Shown in pieces: positions 49,661 through 60,772 of a stretch of 64,000 nt of DNA. The stretch comes from Warburgia ugandensis (lineage: Eukaryota > Streptophyta > Magnoliopsida > Canellales > Canellaceae). Numbering within the stretch: the stretch's first letter is position 1; each line of letters opens with the position of its first letter. Made by a program: the position numbers and the translations under genes. Under the pieces are notes generated by a model. It saw only the letters and a list, made by a program, of their open reading frames with translations, was not told the DNA's origin and did no database searches. Location: contig CP141127.1 of assembly GCA_035236585.1 (NCBI GenBank), forward strand, positions 66,259,495-66,323,494, read 5' to 3'.

Positions 49661-52600
49661 TGTGACGACTCAGGTTTTACAACAGTTTTTAATAAATAAA
49701 AAATTTGTTGAAAGGTGGGGCCCCAATTTTTGAAAACCAAAATAATGAAAACAATTTCAATGAATTTCATTTTAAGAAAAACCCGGAGTGTCAACTATCA
49801 ACTCAAAACTCAAATAAATTTTTCATTTTTCAAGTAAACATTTTCAAAACAAGTTTACTTCTTCAAGACCTATCCAGTCATCAGCCACATTCCCAACAAC
49901 AATATAATCAAGTCCACATAATATAGATATACATATACAATCCATGTGCAATTAAAACATACCTCCAAATGAGATATCTCGATCACTATTTGTCTAGCTC
50001 CTCATTAGTCCTATCTTTCTCTCAATATTTGAGGCATTGCAACAATAACGCAATGCCTCAGCAAGCAATGCTCGGTAAGTATACAAACATTTAATTTAAT
50101 AACAAATGAAACATAAAAAGAAAAATCGAATAACAATGCTATTATAAGTGTAGGTCATAATATCCATAGAATATAAGTATCATAAACAATATCAATATAG
50201 TATTAAGATATCATGTGTGATGAAACATGAATCTCATGGATGTAAAACATGATAATCTCATGGATGTACAATATGATATGATCCAATCTCTATGAGCATA
50301 CAATAAACAACTAGGGTACCCCAAGGTACGTGGCTTCCATGAGTATCTCATATACTCGTATAACAGATCATGAGTACTCATATCAATCCTCTGAGTGTCA
50401 TCACACCCAGGCACACAATAACATCTCCATGCTCATCATGCAAGCATACAGAACAAGAGTATGGATCATCATACTACAGTGGCAACCACTCCAGGTCTCA
50501 ACCACCGCCGCTCCCCGTCGACACCATAATGGGAGACTTAACATCCGTCCCCATGGGAAGGCCCTGATTGGTAGTGTGGACTACTCATGTTACCAAACTC
50601 CTACCAAAAACCATCTGTGAGAAGGTGTCTATCACATCATAATTACATCATAAATTTAGAGGGTGGCTGGCTGGCTGGCCCTACTCCCTCCTAGCATGAC
50701 ATCCAGTGGGTGAGAACACCTATCATAAATCACAAAACACGAAAATCCTGTATCTCGTAAAACCAAAAGCACTCGTGGCTCACAATCCCCAAGGCACACC
50801 CCTCATCCTGAGGCTAGCCTCTCTTGTCAAGGGCTAGCCACCAAGCCTCCACCACTAATTTTATGAAAAGCCACCAATCTCAATAATGCAATAAAGAAAG
50901 ATAAATTACTAATCATACATAAGATACGCAGTATCAATACCATAAAACAATCGATCATGAAAACCCATTCAATGCACTATCAAATCTCATATCGATCATA
51001 GCATAAAGCTTTGAAATTTACAAGTATTTGAAATTGATAACCATGTGACTAGCAATTACAATCAATCATGATACTATGATGATGCAGGATTTAGAAAACA
51101 AGATGCAACATTAAATGTCGTCACCTACCTCAATGAAAGATAACCTAATCGAGCGTGTAATCCTCTTAGCTCGCATGCTCTAATGTACCTGTCAGTATCA
51201 TTATACTACTTTGTGTTAATTATTTCCCTCAACAAAAATCTATTATAATTTTTCTCTCAAGTTGTGTCCATTTATATAGTGATCCCCTTGATCTAGCTTT
51301 TGATCTAGATCAACAATCTAGATCATTTGATTTTTCCTTTATTAAATCAGTTTACATAACATTTAATGCCTATCTACCGCATCTAATCATCGATCGAAGT
51401 TATAGTCTACTAATTTAATGTTAACTAATTCTAAAAGATTTAATTTATTCCATCTCAATGGAATCTATGGCGATCCAACCATTGGATCATTCTTTAAGAC
51501 CTCTATTTATTATTTGATCATTAATTCTACCTTTAACTATCATGAATCAGTCCTAGTTCATGTTTATCTACTCATTTTAGTGTGTATCCAAAGTTTACAC
51601 CTTGATCCGATGATTAGATCACTCTCGGATTAACAAATTTCCAAGATCTGGGTTAGATCAATGGTCTAGATAAATTCTTAGGGTAAATATACTCAATCTA
51701 ATCTTTAGAACCCTCATTTTGTTACCTTATATTGCTTAATTCTTCAAGTTTTAGGGCCTGATCACCCCTTGATCAACCTGATCTAAGTGATTTGGTGCTA
51801 TTTCAAAATTTTGATCTAACTAGATCTGATGAGATCAAGATTCTAATGCTAAATTCAAGTATGTGTCGTTGAGACAAATTCAACGGACTAAAAATCGAAC
51901 TTCTGTAGCCTCCAAAATCTTAGAAAAACCATTTTAGATCTCAAACAGCAGTTCAAATAAAAAATCTGGGCCGGAATCCTATTTTACACCAGGTTGCACC
52001 AAAGGAACTATTTACCTTGATTTAAACTAGTATAAACTGGCATCCTTGGGATGCACCACCTCTGGGACGTGCTGTGGAATGCACCGCGTGCGTCTTGGTT
52101 GCCGAAACACTCAGGCATGCATTCTAGTTTTTAGGACGCCAAGTGTTCTGCCAGAACGAGACCACGTGTGAGCATTGTTCTTTGCATGCATGTGTGCAGT
52201 GCTTTGCATCACCCTGTGCATACGTGAAGCAGTGTCTTGGGCGTGCCGTCCATCAAGGATGATGTGCCTGGACTGTCCGTTCTATTTTGCTCTAATTGGG
52301 GTACCATATGACCTGATTTTCGATCTGTTTTTGCCGTTCCTAGGGTTTTTGGGCCTAAAGATTACATTAAATGGCTTAGATCTATCATTTGAGTTGTCCT
52401 TAATGTGGGTCTAACCATGATCCACGGTTTTGATTTCACCAGCATTCCATCAGTCGTTGAGACCAAATCCGACCAGGATCTGAGAGGGGAAAAGCTGAAA
52501 AAAAGCAAAAAGAGAAGGATAGAGGGTGTGGCCTACCTAATTTGAGCTAGAGATGGGTGATTGGAGTCCTTTGGTGAGTGAAAACGTCGACTATATTTGC

Positions 52601-52996
52601 CTAAGAACGAGGCAAAGAAGGCATGGATTCCTTGGCTGTTTTGCATTAGAGAAAGGGGGAAAGTGTGCTTTTGTAGATGGAGATCCACTTTCTTCGCAAG
52701 GAAATGGGATCATAGCCTTTCTCTACTAGTGGCGGGATAGGAATGGAAAGGGGGTGTTGTTATCAAAACGACCCCCTCTAATTTGGGTCCCTTGCCTAAT
52801 TACCAAAATGCCTTCAAAACTTAAAGTGTCCATATCTCCCTCATCTGAACTCTGTTTTTAGTGTTCTTTGTATCGTTTGAATCCTATCGATGCGTACTTT
52901 CTAATTTTAGTAGTTTCAAGTCCAAATTATATTTATAAAAATTTTATTAATTCATTTTATTACTAATTTTTAGGAGTAAAAATTGAGGATATTACA
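49661..52996 (-). repeat. 3' LTR of the outer Tekay-like element (3.3 kb)
   Basis: Minus-strand start TGTAATATCCTCAATTTTTA at 52,996, end GAGTCGTCACA at 49,661. The first 226 bases match 62,103-62,328 closely. It shares layout and several blocks with the inner Tekay-like LTR, including an ~115 bp block (50,460-50,590 against 55,080-55,205) and the stem-loop at 50,030. It also holds a GGCTGGCTGGCTGGC run at 50,655. Plus-strand open frames within it are not genes. Confidence 0.85.
50030..50060 (-). promoter_or_regulatory. Conserved LTR stem-loop (outer Tekay-like LTR)
   Basis: On the minus strand TGAGGCATTGC pairs perfectly over 11 bp with GCAATGCCTCA across a 9-base loop. It is preceded by GCTTGC, as in the inner Tekay-like LTR, and lies 369 bases before the LTR end at 49,661. 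Confidence 0.8.
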
Positions 52997-53010
52997 TCCT
53001 TCCTACTTTA
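52997..53010 (-). other. Polypurine tract of the outer Tekay-like element
   Basis: The minus strand reads TAAAGTAGGAAGGA immediately before the LTR start TGTAATATCC. The equivalent tract of the inner element is AAGGAGGGAAGAA at 60,760-60,772, so the two can be aligned across this site. Confidence 0.7.
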
Positions 53011-53046
53011 TAAAAAAAAAAATTCTCAAAATTTTGGTACATACCT

Positions 53047-53129
53047 CTATGTAAATACCTCTAAGTGGGTCTTCCTCATCTCATCTTTTGTCTCCCCTTT
53101 GGCTTCTTGCAATGAGTGATGTTGCCAAA
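53047..53129 (-). pseudogene. Outer Tekay-like element, end of coding region (after the insertion point)
   Basis: The minus strand from 53,129 reads QHHSLQEAKGETKDEMRK, then a few residues and the stop at 53,047. It matches the last residues of the inner element's chromodomain-like end (HHSLQEATWETEEEMRKI), with changes at the W. It joins in frame, across the CCAAA duplication, with the piece at 61,435-61,620. Confidence 0.8.
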
Positions 53130-56100
53130 TGTAATATCCTTAATTTTTAAGATAAAATAGGAAATTATTAAATCAATTAAAATAAAAATTTATGGATGAA
53201 ATTTTTTCTTGAAAACATAATAATTTGAAATTTCTCGTCGATACGAGTCCAACGCCACCAAGAACGCGAAAAACGGAGCTCAAACGAGGGAGTTATGAGC
53301 CGTCGAAGTTGTAAGGGCAATTTTGTCATTTGACAGAAACGTATAACACAGGGGCCCAAATTGATAATGGCACCCCCGTCTTCCACACGTCTGCACCCAG
53401 ATCTGGCAAAATCGCCGGAGAAGCCATAAAAAGAGGCGTGAATGGAAGAGGTTCTCTTCCCCTAGGACTCTAGGCCTATATCTACCATCCCCAGGTTGCC
53501 AAAACGCTCCACTTTGAGCGTTTTCCGTGAGTGCTACGCAAAACCCTAGCCCTGCAAAACTTAGATTTTTTCGGCGAGTAGAGCCCCGGCAACACGAGCA
53601 ACTCCGGTCAGGTGCAAGGTAAGCCTCAAACCTATGTTTTTCGTATTTATTAAATAGAAAAACAATTAGGAAAAACATTTAAAAAATTAGGAAAAATCAG
53701 ATTTTTAGGAACCTGTGTGCACGCTACTTTTGGAGCGTGATTTCATGGATCAAACCTAGTCCGTTTGAAAATCACACCTTCCAACTAGTGCACAAGAGAC
53801 CCAAGAGCATACCCTTTAAATTTGGGAGTGATCCAACGGTGGATTTCTTCAGAAAACCCAAAAATCAGTACCTAGGGATGTTTTTAGGAACTTGGGAAAA
53901 ATCATTTAAAAACCATGGTTTTTGGAAAAATTAGTGCAAAAGGAGGGCATAAATGGATTCTAGAGAGAATTATGAAGATAATGGCGCAAAAATCACACAA
54001 AACGGAGCTCTGTAGCTCCACCGGAGGCGACCGGAATCCAGTCGTCTTCTCCAGCGTCGTCAATGGCGTCCTGACGCCAGGACGCACTCGGTGACGCCCG
54101 AGGGACGACGTCACACGACGTCGTCGTCTCACGCGTGCGCGGCGCCGCGCGGGTGCGAGAAGGCCCCGATTGGCTGTCGCGGTGGGACTGGGACGCGGCG
54201 CGTCTTGGCGACCGTGACGCACGCGTGCGTCCCGTGTGACGTCTGCGTCAGCATGCGTCTTCGTGGCGCCGGTACAAGCCGGTGTAAACCGGCGGAAAAG
54301 GGTGCCGCCGGTTTAAACCACCTTATGGTGGTCCGGCAGGCCCCATTTGAGGGTAGTTTTCACTAAAACTTGATTTTTGGGAGCTAGAGAGGTCCAAATC
54401 ACGATCCGGAAGAGGCGTTGTGACCGTATTGACGACGCGGACCTAGTTTTAACTTAAAAACTTAGAAATGACCACTTTTTATTTAGAAAAATTTTAAAAT
54501 AGTGATGTGACATGTACAGGTGCACGTGAATATACCAGTTAAAGGGAGTTATTAGCAAGCTAGTGGTCTCACACTGAGGTAGGTGACGACAACTAATGTT
54601 TTGCCTTGATTTTTAAACCATGTTTAAACATAGCATCATGTGTGATTGTGTTTTAAAATGCAATTATTATTTACCGTGGATTTCATGCTACATTGCGTAC
54701 AGGATGGTTATTCCAAATTGAAATCTTTTACTGAATAAACTTATTTCAAATGCTTTTACAAGCATGATGTTAATTTGTTATGCTTAATTAGAGACTTATT
54801 TCTTATTATATATATAGAAAATGCATGGATTTACATGGAAATGAGAATAGAGGCTTATTAGCTGGTCCTTTGATAGGCTAACCCCATGATGAGGGGCATG
54901 TCTTGGGGATTGCAAGCTATAAGTGCTCTTGAGTTTTAGCATATACATATGATTTCCGTGTTTTATATTTGATGACGGGTGCTCTCGCCCAGTGGGCGTC
55001 ATGCTAGGAGGGATAGGGCCGGCCACCCACCTTCCGAGATTATGATGTGATGAGTTTGTGATATGATAGACACTTGCCCATAGATGGCATTCGGTAGGGG
55101 TTTGGTAACATGGCTAGTCCACACTACCGGTCTGAGCCTTTCCATGGGGACAGATGCTAAGTCTCCCGTTATGGTGTCGACGGGGAGCGGCGGTGGTTGA
55201 TACCCATGGAGGGTTGCCACTACAGCATGATGGCCCATATTCTTATTATGTGTGCATGTATGATGAGCATGGTTATGGATGATATGCCTGGGTGTGACGA
55301 CACTCAGAGGTTGACTACGTGTACTCCTGATCAGGGATGTTAGTGCGATGTGATGGGACCCATTACCTTAGGGTGCCCTTATTCTTGTTGTATGCTCCAT
55401 TTTATTGATTCATGTCATGTTTTAACTCTATGATTTGCATGTTTTAGCATATGGAATAAATTGGCATTTATTTGAACATGGCATTATGATATCACTATTT
55501 TCATAAGTGTTAGACTTTTTATCAGTGTTGTTCATTATTTCTTTCATTTATTACATTAATTGTCTATGTACCTACACAAGCGATAGCTTGCTGAGGCATT
55601 GCTTTGTTTTGCAATGCCTTAGATCTCGAGCGCGATAACAAGAAAGGCAAGGCTGTTGAGAAGCCGTGAGAGCTGCTGAAGACCATTTTTCTATAGTGTT
55701 AGACAGTGATGTGAGTCATTAAACAGGATTATCATTTGGATTTTATTATGGACTGCATACTTTATATTTGGATGTGATTTAGATGTTTGGACATATGTTG
55801 GACATTTATATGGGATGGTATGATGGATAGACCCTGGGCCATATTATTATTGTCTTTTGGACGTTTATTTGATTTAAAATAAAGGCGCCTATTTATTTGA
55901 CGTTGATTTATACGCGGATTATTTATTGTGTTTAAATTACATGTACGCCATTTTGAGAAAGGAAAACTAACACCCGGAGTTTTAAGATAGGTTTAGTAAA
56001 ATGTTAAATAAAACTTTTCTCATGGGATCCCAAATGCTCTTAATTAAAATGCCATTATTATAAAAAAAAAAAAAATGTCTTGAAAATCCGGGGTGTTAGA
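53130..56100 (+). repeat. 5' LTR of the inner Tekay-like element (2,971 bp)
   Basis: Begins TGTAATATCCTTAATT and ends ATCCGGGGTGTTAGA, where the final CA is mutated to GA (3' LTR: TACA). Contains a leader (CGATACGAGTCCAACGCC, AACGGAGCTCAAACGAGGG), a weak TATA-like CATAAAAAG at 53,425, a GC-rich segment (54,030-54,330), a block shared with the outer LTR (55,080-55,205) and the stem-loop at 55,591. Open frames at 53,280-53,678, 53,902-54,366 and 54,999-55,238 are not genes. Confidence 0.92.
55591..55622 (+). promoter_or_regulatory. Conserved LTR stem-loop (inner Tekay-like 5' LTR)
   Basis: CTGAGGCATTGC (55,591-55,602) pairs with GCAATGCCTTAG (55,611-55,622) over 12 positions, one of them G-T, across an 8-base T-rich loop. 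It follows GATAGCTTG and lies 478 bases before the LTR end. The 3' LTR has lost it in its internal deletion. Confidence 0.8.
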
Positions 56101-56104
56101 AAGT

Positions 56105-56118
56105 TGGTATCAAAGCCC
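56105..56118 (+). other. Primer binding site (initiator tRNA-Met type)
   Basis: TGGTATCAAAGCCC four bases after the LTR end. The plant initiator-Met site usually reads TGGTATCAGAGC, so one base differs. Confidence 0.8.
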
Positions 56119-56240
56119 AGTCTAGTCCATCATAATCCTTGTGAATGTCCATTTATATGTGAATAACAGTCCATAATAGTTGTAGAGAGAGAAACTATGA
56201 GAGAGGAACTTACACTTAGTGACATGTAAAATTTTGATAG

Positions 56241-57167
56241 ATGGCTCCTCAGAGAAGGACAAGGTCTATCCCTGCTACACCCGTGGCTCCACCTGCTGAG
56301 TCCTCTGATCAAGGGGATCGAGATGCTGAGTTATTGAATTGTTTAATGTCAGGACTCGTACCACTTATACAGCAGCAGGTTAGGACAGCTGTTGACGCAG
56401 CTAACCCTAGCCCTATTCCATCACCTAAAGTGGCACCCATGGTTTCATCAGTTCAGTCCTCACAACCAATACAGGAACCATCAGTACCTAGAGCCACGGA
56501 GGGCGAGGCTACGAGTGACTCTAAGAAGACTGACAAATTATTGGAAAGGTTTCAAAAGATGGTGAAACCCTTTTATGGCGATGGTAACACGGAGGAGGCC
56601 GAGCGATGGTTATTTGAGGCGGAGAGGACATTCGACGCTATGAAGATCTCACCAGATGATCAAGTTAGAGTAGCCTCCTACCTGCTGAAAGGTGAGGCCG
56701 ACTTCTGGTGGCAAACTTTCACACTCACCCGACCAGATCCGACCGAGACGATGACATGGGCAGCCTTTAAACAGGCTTTCGACACTCAGTATTTTCCACC
56801 TCATGCATTGCAGTCCATGAAGAAGGAGTTTGCCACCCTGGAGCAGAGAGATATGACAGTTCAGCAGTACCTGAATCGATTTACACGACTGAGGAGATTT
56901 GCACCTCACGCACTGGCCTCAGACATAGAGGCAACTGACAGATTTGTTGATGGATTGACTCCTTGGCTGAGAGATCGAGTGATTTCTTCTTGACCCACTT
57001 CTATGCGAGATGCTGCTGATATGGCGTCCATGCATGAGAAGAACTCTCTCAGGAATAGAGGGAGTGCGTTCCAGCCCTTTAAGGACAAGCGGCCATTTGG
57101 TGCTATGCAGACACATGGGGCATCAGGTCATCCACCATAGGCCAAATTTAAGAGAGACACTGAGAGG
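56241..57167 (+). pseudogene. Inner Tekay-like gag (capsid part)
   Basis: Opens at the ATG at 56,241 (MAPQRRTRSIPATPVAPPAE), 140 bases after the LTR. The gag domain is clear: FQKMVKPFYGDGNTEEAERW, LFEAERTFDAM, VASYLLKGEADFWW, FKQAFDTQYFP, EFATLEQRDMTVQQYLNRF and FAPHALASDIEATDRFVDGL. The frame stops at a TGA (56,991-56,993), resumes in the same frame (DAADMASMHEKN), and stops again at a TAG (57,138-57,140). With no frameshift in this part, these look like point mutations. The zinc-knuckle part follows at 57,168 in the same frame. Gag packages the element RNA. Confidence 0.9.
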
Positions 57168-57845
57168 ATGAGATGTGATAGGTGCAAGGGTTGGCACCCT
57201 GGGCGAGGGTGCAATAGATTCGACCGACCACAGCAGCAGAGGCAGCCCCAACCACAGAGACAGTCCTATACACCTTACCAGAGACAGCCATACAGGTGTT
57301 TCAACTGTGGAGACGTTGGCCATTTCATTAAGGACTGCCCTAAGGGGCAGAGGCAGACAGAGATGGGAGCAGAGGCAGCTAACGCGCCACGTAGCCGTGG
57401 GACGGTATTTGCCATCTCATCAGGACAGGCACAGGCATCACCCCAGGTCGTAGAAGGTACTCTTCTAGTCTCAGATAGACATGCCAAAGTTCTCTTTGAC
57501 ACAGGGTCTACACATTCTTTTATATCATGTATTTTTGCATCTTGCCTTGATGTATGTGTACACAAACTAGCATTTGGATTAGATATTATGACACCTGTGG
57601 GAGAGACAGTAGAGACTACAGAATATATTAGAGATATACCTGTAGAGATATCAGGCGTGAGTATGGACACAGACTTCATCTTACTAGACATGGTAGACTA
57701 TGATGTTATTCTTGGGATGGATTGGTTAGCCAACTATTGGGCTATGGTAGACTGCCGAAAGAAGCGAGTCACTTTTCTTATACCTGGGCAACCAGAAATA
57801 GTGTTCCAGGGTAGGAAAGAGCATGTGTACATGCATCATTTCTGC
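57168..57845 (+). pseudogene. Inner Tekay-like nucleocapsid and aspartic protease
   Basis: In frame with gag. A cysteine-histidine cluster CDRCKGWHPGRGC comes first, then a glutamine/arginine-rich linker and the classic CX2CX4HX4C knuckle CFNCGDVGHFIKDC at about 57,297. The protease follows: GTLLVSDRHAKVLFDTGSTH with DTGS intact at about 57,500, then EISGVSMDTDFILLDMVDYD and VILGMDWLANYW. The frame is lost around 57,823-57,850, and reading passes to the next frame before RT. The protease would cut the gag-pol polyprotein. Confidence 0.9.
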
Positions 57846-58620
57846 TATGAAGGCAGCACGATTTTATGCACGAGGGTGTAACGCATTCCTCGCATATGTG
57901 ACTGTTGAGGAAAAGGAGCAACCACAGCTTGACGAGATTGATGTTGTCCGTGATTTTGCTGATGTATTTCCTAAGGAATTACCAAGATTGCCGCCAAGTA
58001 GGGAGATTGACTTCACCATTGACTTGGTGCCGGGTACATCGCCTATCTCTAAGGCACCATATAGGATGGCTCCAGCAGAGTTGAGAGAACTTCAGGTACA
58101 ATTGCAAGAGTTACTGGATAAGGGCTTCATTAGGCCGAGTGGATCACCATGGGGAGCACCAGTCCTTTTCGTGAAGAAAAAGGATGGATCACTGAGACTA
58201 TGCATTGACTATCGGTTGCTGAATGGTGTTACTATAAAGAACCGATACCCTTTGCCACGCATAGATGATTTATTTGATCAGCTCCAATCGGCACAAGTGT
58301 TCTCTAAGATAGATCTGAGGTCAGGGTATCATCAGCTGAGGGTTAGAGAAGAGGATATCGAAGACTGCCTTTAGGAGTCGTTATGGTCATTATGAGTTCC
58401 TAGTGATGCCGTTTGGATTGACGAACGCACCTGCAATGTTCATGGATCTAATGAACCGTGTCTTTCGAGCTTATTTGGATAAGTTCGTGATCGTATTCGT
58501 GGATGACATCTTGATTTATTTGCCTAGTCATGATACACATAGGGAGCATCTCCACACGGTATTGGACACACTTTGTCGACATCAGTTGTATGCCAGTTCA
58601 GTAAGTGTGATTTTTGGTTA
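57823..58620 (+). pseudogene. Inner Tekay-like reverse transcriptase, first two thirds
   Basis: Frame 1 (57,823-58,374) has [80 protein letters not shown] and [15 protein letters not shown] with the first catalytic Asp. At about 58,350-58,365 the frame shifts, and 58,380-58,621 continues with [20 protein letters not shown] and the catalytic FVDDILIY. A further shift at about 58,585-58,600 leads to the last part. Each shift is a net one-base change. Confidence 0.9.
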
Positions 58621-59361
58621 GACCAGGTGCATTTCTTAGGCCACGTCATATCTAAAGATGGAGTGGCCATGGATTCAACAAAAGTAGAGGTAGTACTACA
58701 CTGGGAGAGGCCCAAGACAGTGACTGAGATATGCAGTTTTCTCGGTTTGGCAGGGTATTATCGTCTCTTCATAGAGGGATTCTCTAAGATCGCATTACCA
58801 TTGACCACCCTGACTAGGAAAGACACTCAATTTGTATGGACCGAGGCTTGCGAGGAGAGCTTCCAAGAGCTCAAGAGGAGACTTACTACTGCTCCGGTAT
58901 TGACCTTACCATCTGGTGCAGGCGGTTATGTAGTTTATTGCGACGCCTCCGGCAAGGGATTAGGAGCAGTGTTGATGCAACATGGGAAGGTAATTGCCTA
59001 TGCGTCTAGACAGCTGAAGACACATGAGGTAAATTACCCAACACATGACCTGGAATTAGCAGCCGTGGTATTTGCGTTGAAGTCCTGGAGACATTATCTT
59101 TATGGTGAGAGATTTGAGGTATTCACTGATCATAAGAGCCTCAAGTACTTCTTTACTCAGAGTGAATTGAATATGAGGCAGCGCAGATGGATGGAGTATC
59201 TCAAGGACTTCGACTTCACCATACAGTACCATCCTGGGAAGGCTAACGTCGTTGCAGATGCCCTGAGTAGGAAGGCGGGTGTGATGATTGCCAATTTGAC
59301 GACTCGGTCTAAGTTCTTTGACAGGATCTTAGAGGCACAGGGCAAAGACAAGGAAACATAG
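58590..59361 (+). pseudogene. Inner Tekay-like RT connection and RNase H
   Basis: One open frame: [20 protein letters not shown], then [20 protein letters not shown], then [20 protein letters not shown]. RNase H follows with [54 protein letters not shown] and [11 protein letters not shown]; the catalytic Asp, Glu and Asp are present. It ends in [10 protein letters not shown] and a TAG stop at 59,359-59,361 that interrupts the link to integrase in the same frame. RNase H removes the RNA strand from the hybrid during replication. Confidence 0.9.
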
Positions 59362-60435
59362 GATCTGACAGATAAGATAGATTTTTTGAGGGGACCAGAT
59401 GGAGGGGTTAGATTTAAGGGAAGGTTGGTAGTACCAGCAGATGACGAATTGAAGTGCGAGTTACTTCAAGAAGCACACCAATCCCCTTATACAATTCATT
59501 CTGGGGGTACGAAGATGTATCAGGATCTCAAGAGGCATTTTTGGTGGAATGGTATGAAAAAGGATGTTGGAGAGTGCGTTGCACGATGTTTGACCTGTCA
59601 GCAGGTCAAGGCTGAGCATCAGTGTCCATCAGGACTACTTCAGACACTGGACCTTCCAGAGTGGAAGTGGGACCATATTACCATGGACTTCGTTCTAGGT
59701 CTTCCGAGGACCGCTAGCGGCCACGACATGATATGGGTCGTTGTGGACAGGTTGACCAAGTCTGCTCATTTCCTTCCTATCAGACAAAATCAGACCGTGG
59801 ATAGCTTAGCGAAATTATATGTTAAGGAGATCGTCAGTCTACATGGTGTTCCCTTGACAATTATATCGGATCGAAATACGCGATTTACCTCAAAATACTG
59901 GAAGAGCGTGCAAGAGGCATTAGGGTCGAGACTAAAATTTAGCACAGCATTCCATCCTCAGACAGACGGACAGAGCGAGAGGACCATCCAGACTATTGAG
60001 GATATGCTACGAGCCTGTGTTATGGATTGGAAGGGTAGCTGGGAAGATCATTTACCTTTGGTGGAATTTGCTTATAATAATAGTCATCACGCTAGTATTG
60101 GGATGGCTCCATATGAGGCACTTTATGGCAGACCTTGTCGGTCACCTTTATGTTGGAGTGATGTAGGAGAAAGACGCGTGGTGAAATCTGAGTTAATGGG
60201 AGAATGTGCAGAGAAAGTCCAACTCATTCGGAAGAGGTTACTGACAGCTCACAGTCGACAGAAAAGTTATGCAGACAAGAGGCGAAAAGACTTAGAGTTC
60301 TTTGAGGGCGAGCATGTATTCTTGAAAGTTTCTCCTATGAAAGGGGTGTTGAGGTTTAGAAATAAAAGGAAGCTTAGTCCCAGGTATATTGGACCTTTCG
60401 AGATCTTACGTAGAGTTGGAGCTGTGGCATATTAG
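59362..60435 (+). pseudogene. Inner Tekay-like integrase
   Basis: Same frame as RNase H. The HHCC zinc-binding region is intact (AHQSPYTIHSGGTKMY, CVARCLTCQQVK). The catalytic core has all three acidic residues: Asp in ITMDFVLGLP, Asp in IISDRNTRFTSKYW and Glu in QTDGQSERTIQTIEDML. The C-terminal part reads WWNG, GMAPYEALYGRPCRSPLCW and RFRNKRKLSPRYIGPFEIL. A TAG at 60,433-60,435 stops it, after which the same frame continues. This is the best preserved enzyme in the window, about 349 codons without a break. Confidence 0.92.
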
Positions 60436-60723
60436 CTAGCCTTACCACCACAGCTAGCAAATGTGCATGACGTCTTTCACGTGTCTATGCTGAGGAAATA
60501 CGTGCCAGATCCCTCACATGTATTGGAGCAGATCCCAGGAGAGCTACAGGCTGACATGACATTTGAGGAGAGACCAGTGCGCGTCCTAGATACAAAAGTC
60601 AAGGAGTTAAGGAATAAGACCATTGCCTTGGTCAAAGTCCTTTGGCAGCATCATTCACTACAGGAGGCTACCTGGGAGACTGAGGAGGAGATGCGAAAGA
60701 TCCATCCAGAGTTATTTACATAG
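60436..60723 (+). pseudogene. Inner Tekay-like integrase C-terminus with chromodomain-like end
   Basis: Continues the integrase frame after the TAG: LALPPQLANVHDVFHVSMLR, KYVPDPSHVLE, then RPVRVLDTKVKELRNKTIAL, VKVLWQHHSLQEATWETEEE and MRKIHPELFT, ending at a TAG at 60,721-60,723. In chromoviruses this end carries a chromodomain or a shortened form that is thought to steer insertion into heterochromatin. Here it is the short Tekay-like form. The outer element is interrupted within exactly this segment. Confidence 0.88.
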
Positions 60724-60759
60724 AGGTATGTAGCTAAATTTCGAGGACGAAATGTTTAT

Positions 60760-60772
60760 AAGGAGGGAAGAA
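60760..60772 (+). other. Polypurine tract of the inner Tekay-like element
   Basis: AAGGAGGGAAGAA directly before the 3' LTR start TGTAATATCC. Confidence 0.85.

Noticed and set aside
49661..52996. Reading this as a solo LTR
   Set aside because: The immediate right flank is TCCTT, not CTAGG. It is a polypurine tract and coding end; the matching CTAGG lies at 62,329 after the other LTR stump.
53902..54366. Arg-rich frames of 106 and 91 codons in the GC-rich segment
   Set aside because: Composition-driven frames in the inner Tekay 5' LTR; no domain, and the segment is absent from the 3' LTR.
57275..57691. 138-codon minus-strand frame opposite gag-protease
   Set aside because: It is the shadow of the plus-strand nucleocapsid/protease frame, which carries the zinc knuckle and DTGS motif.
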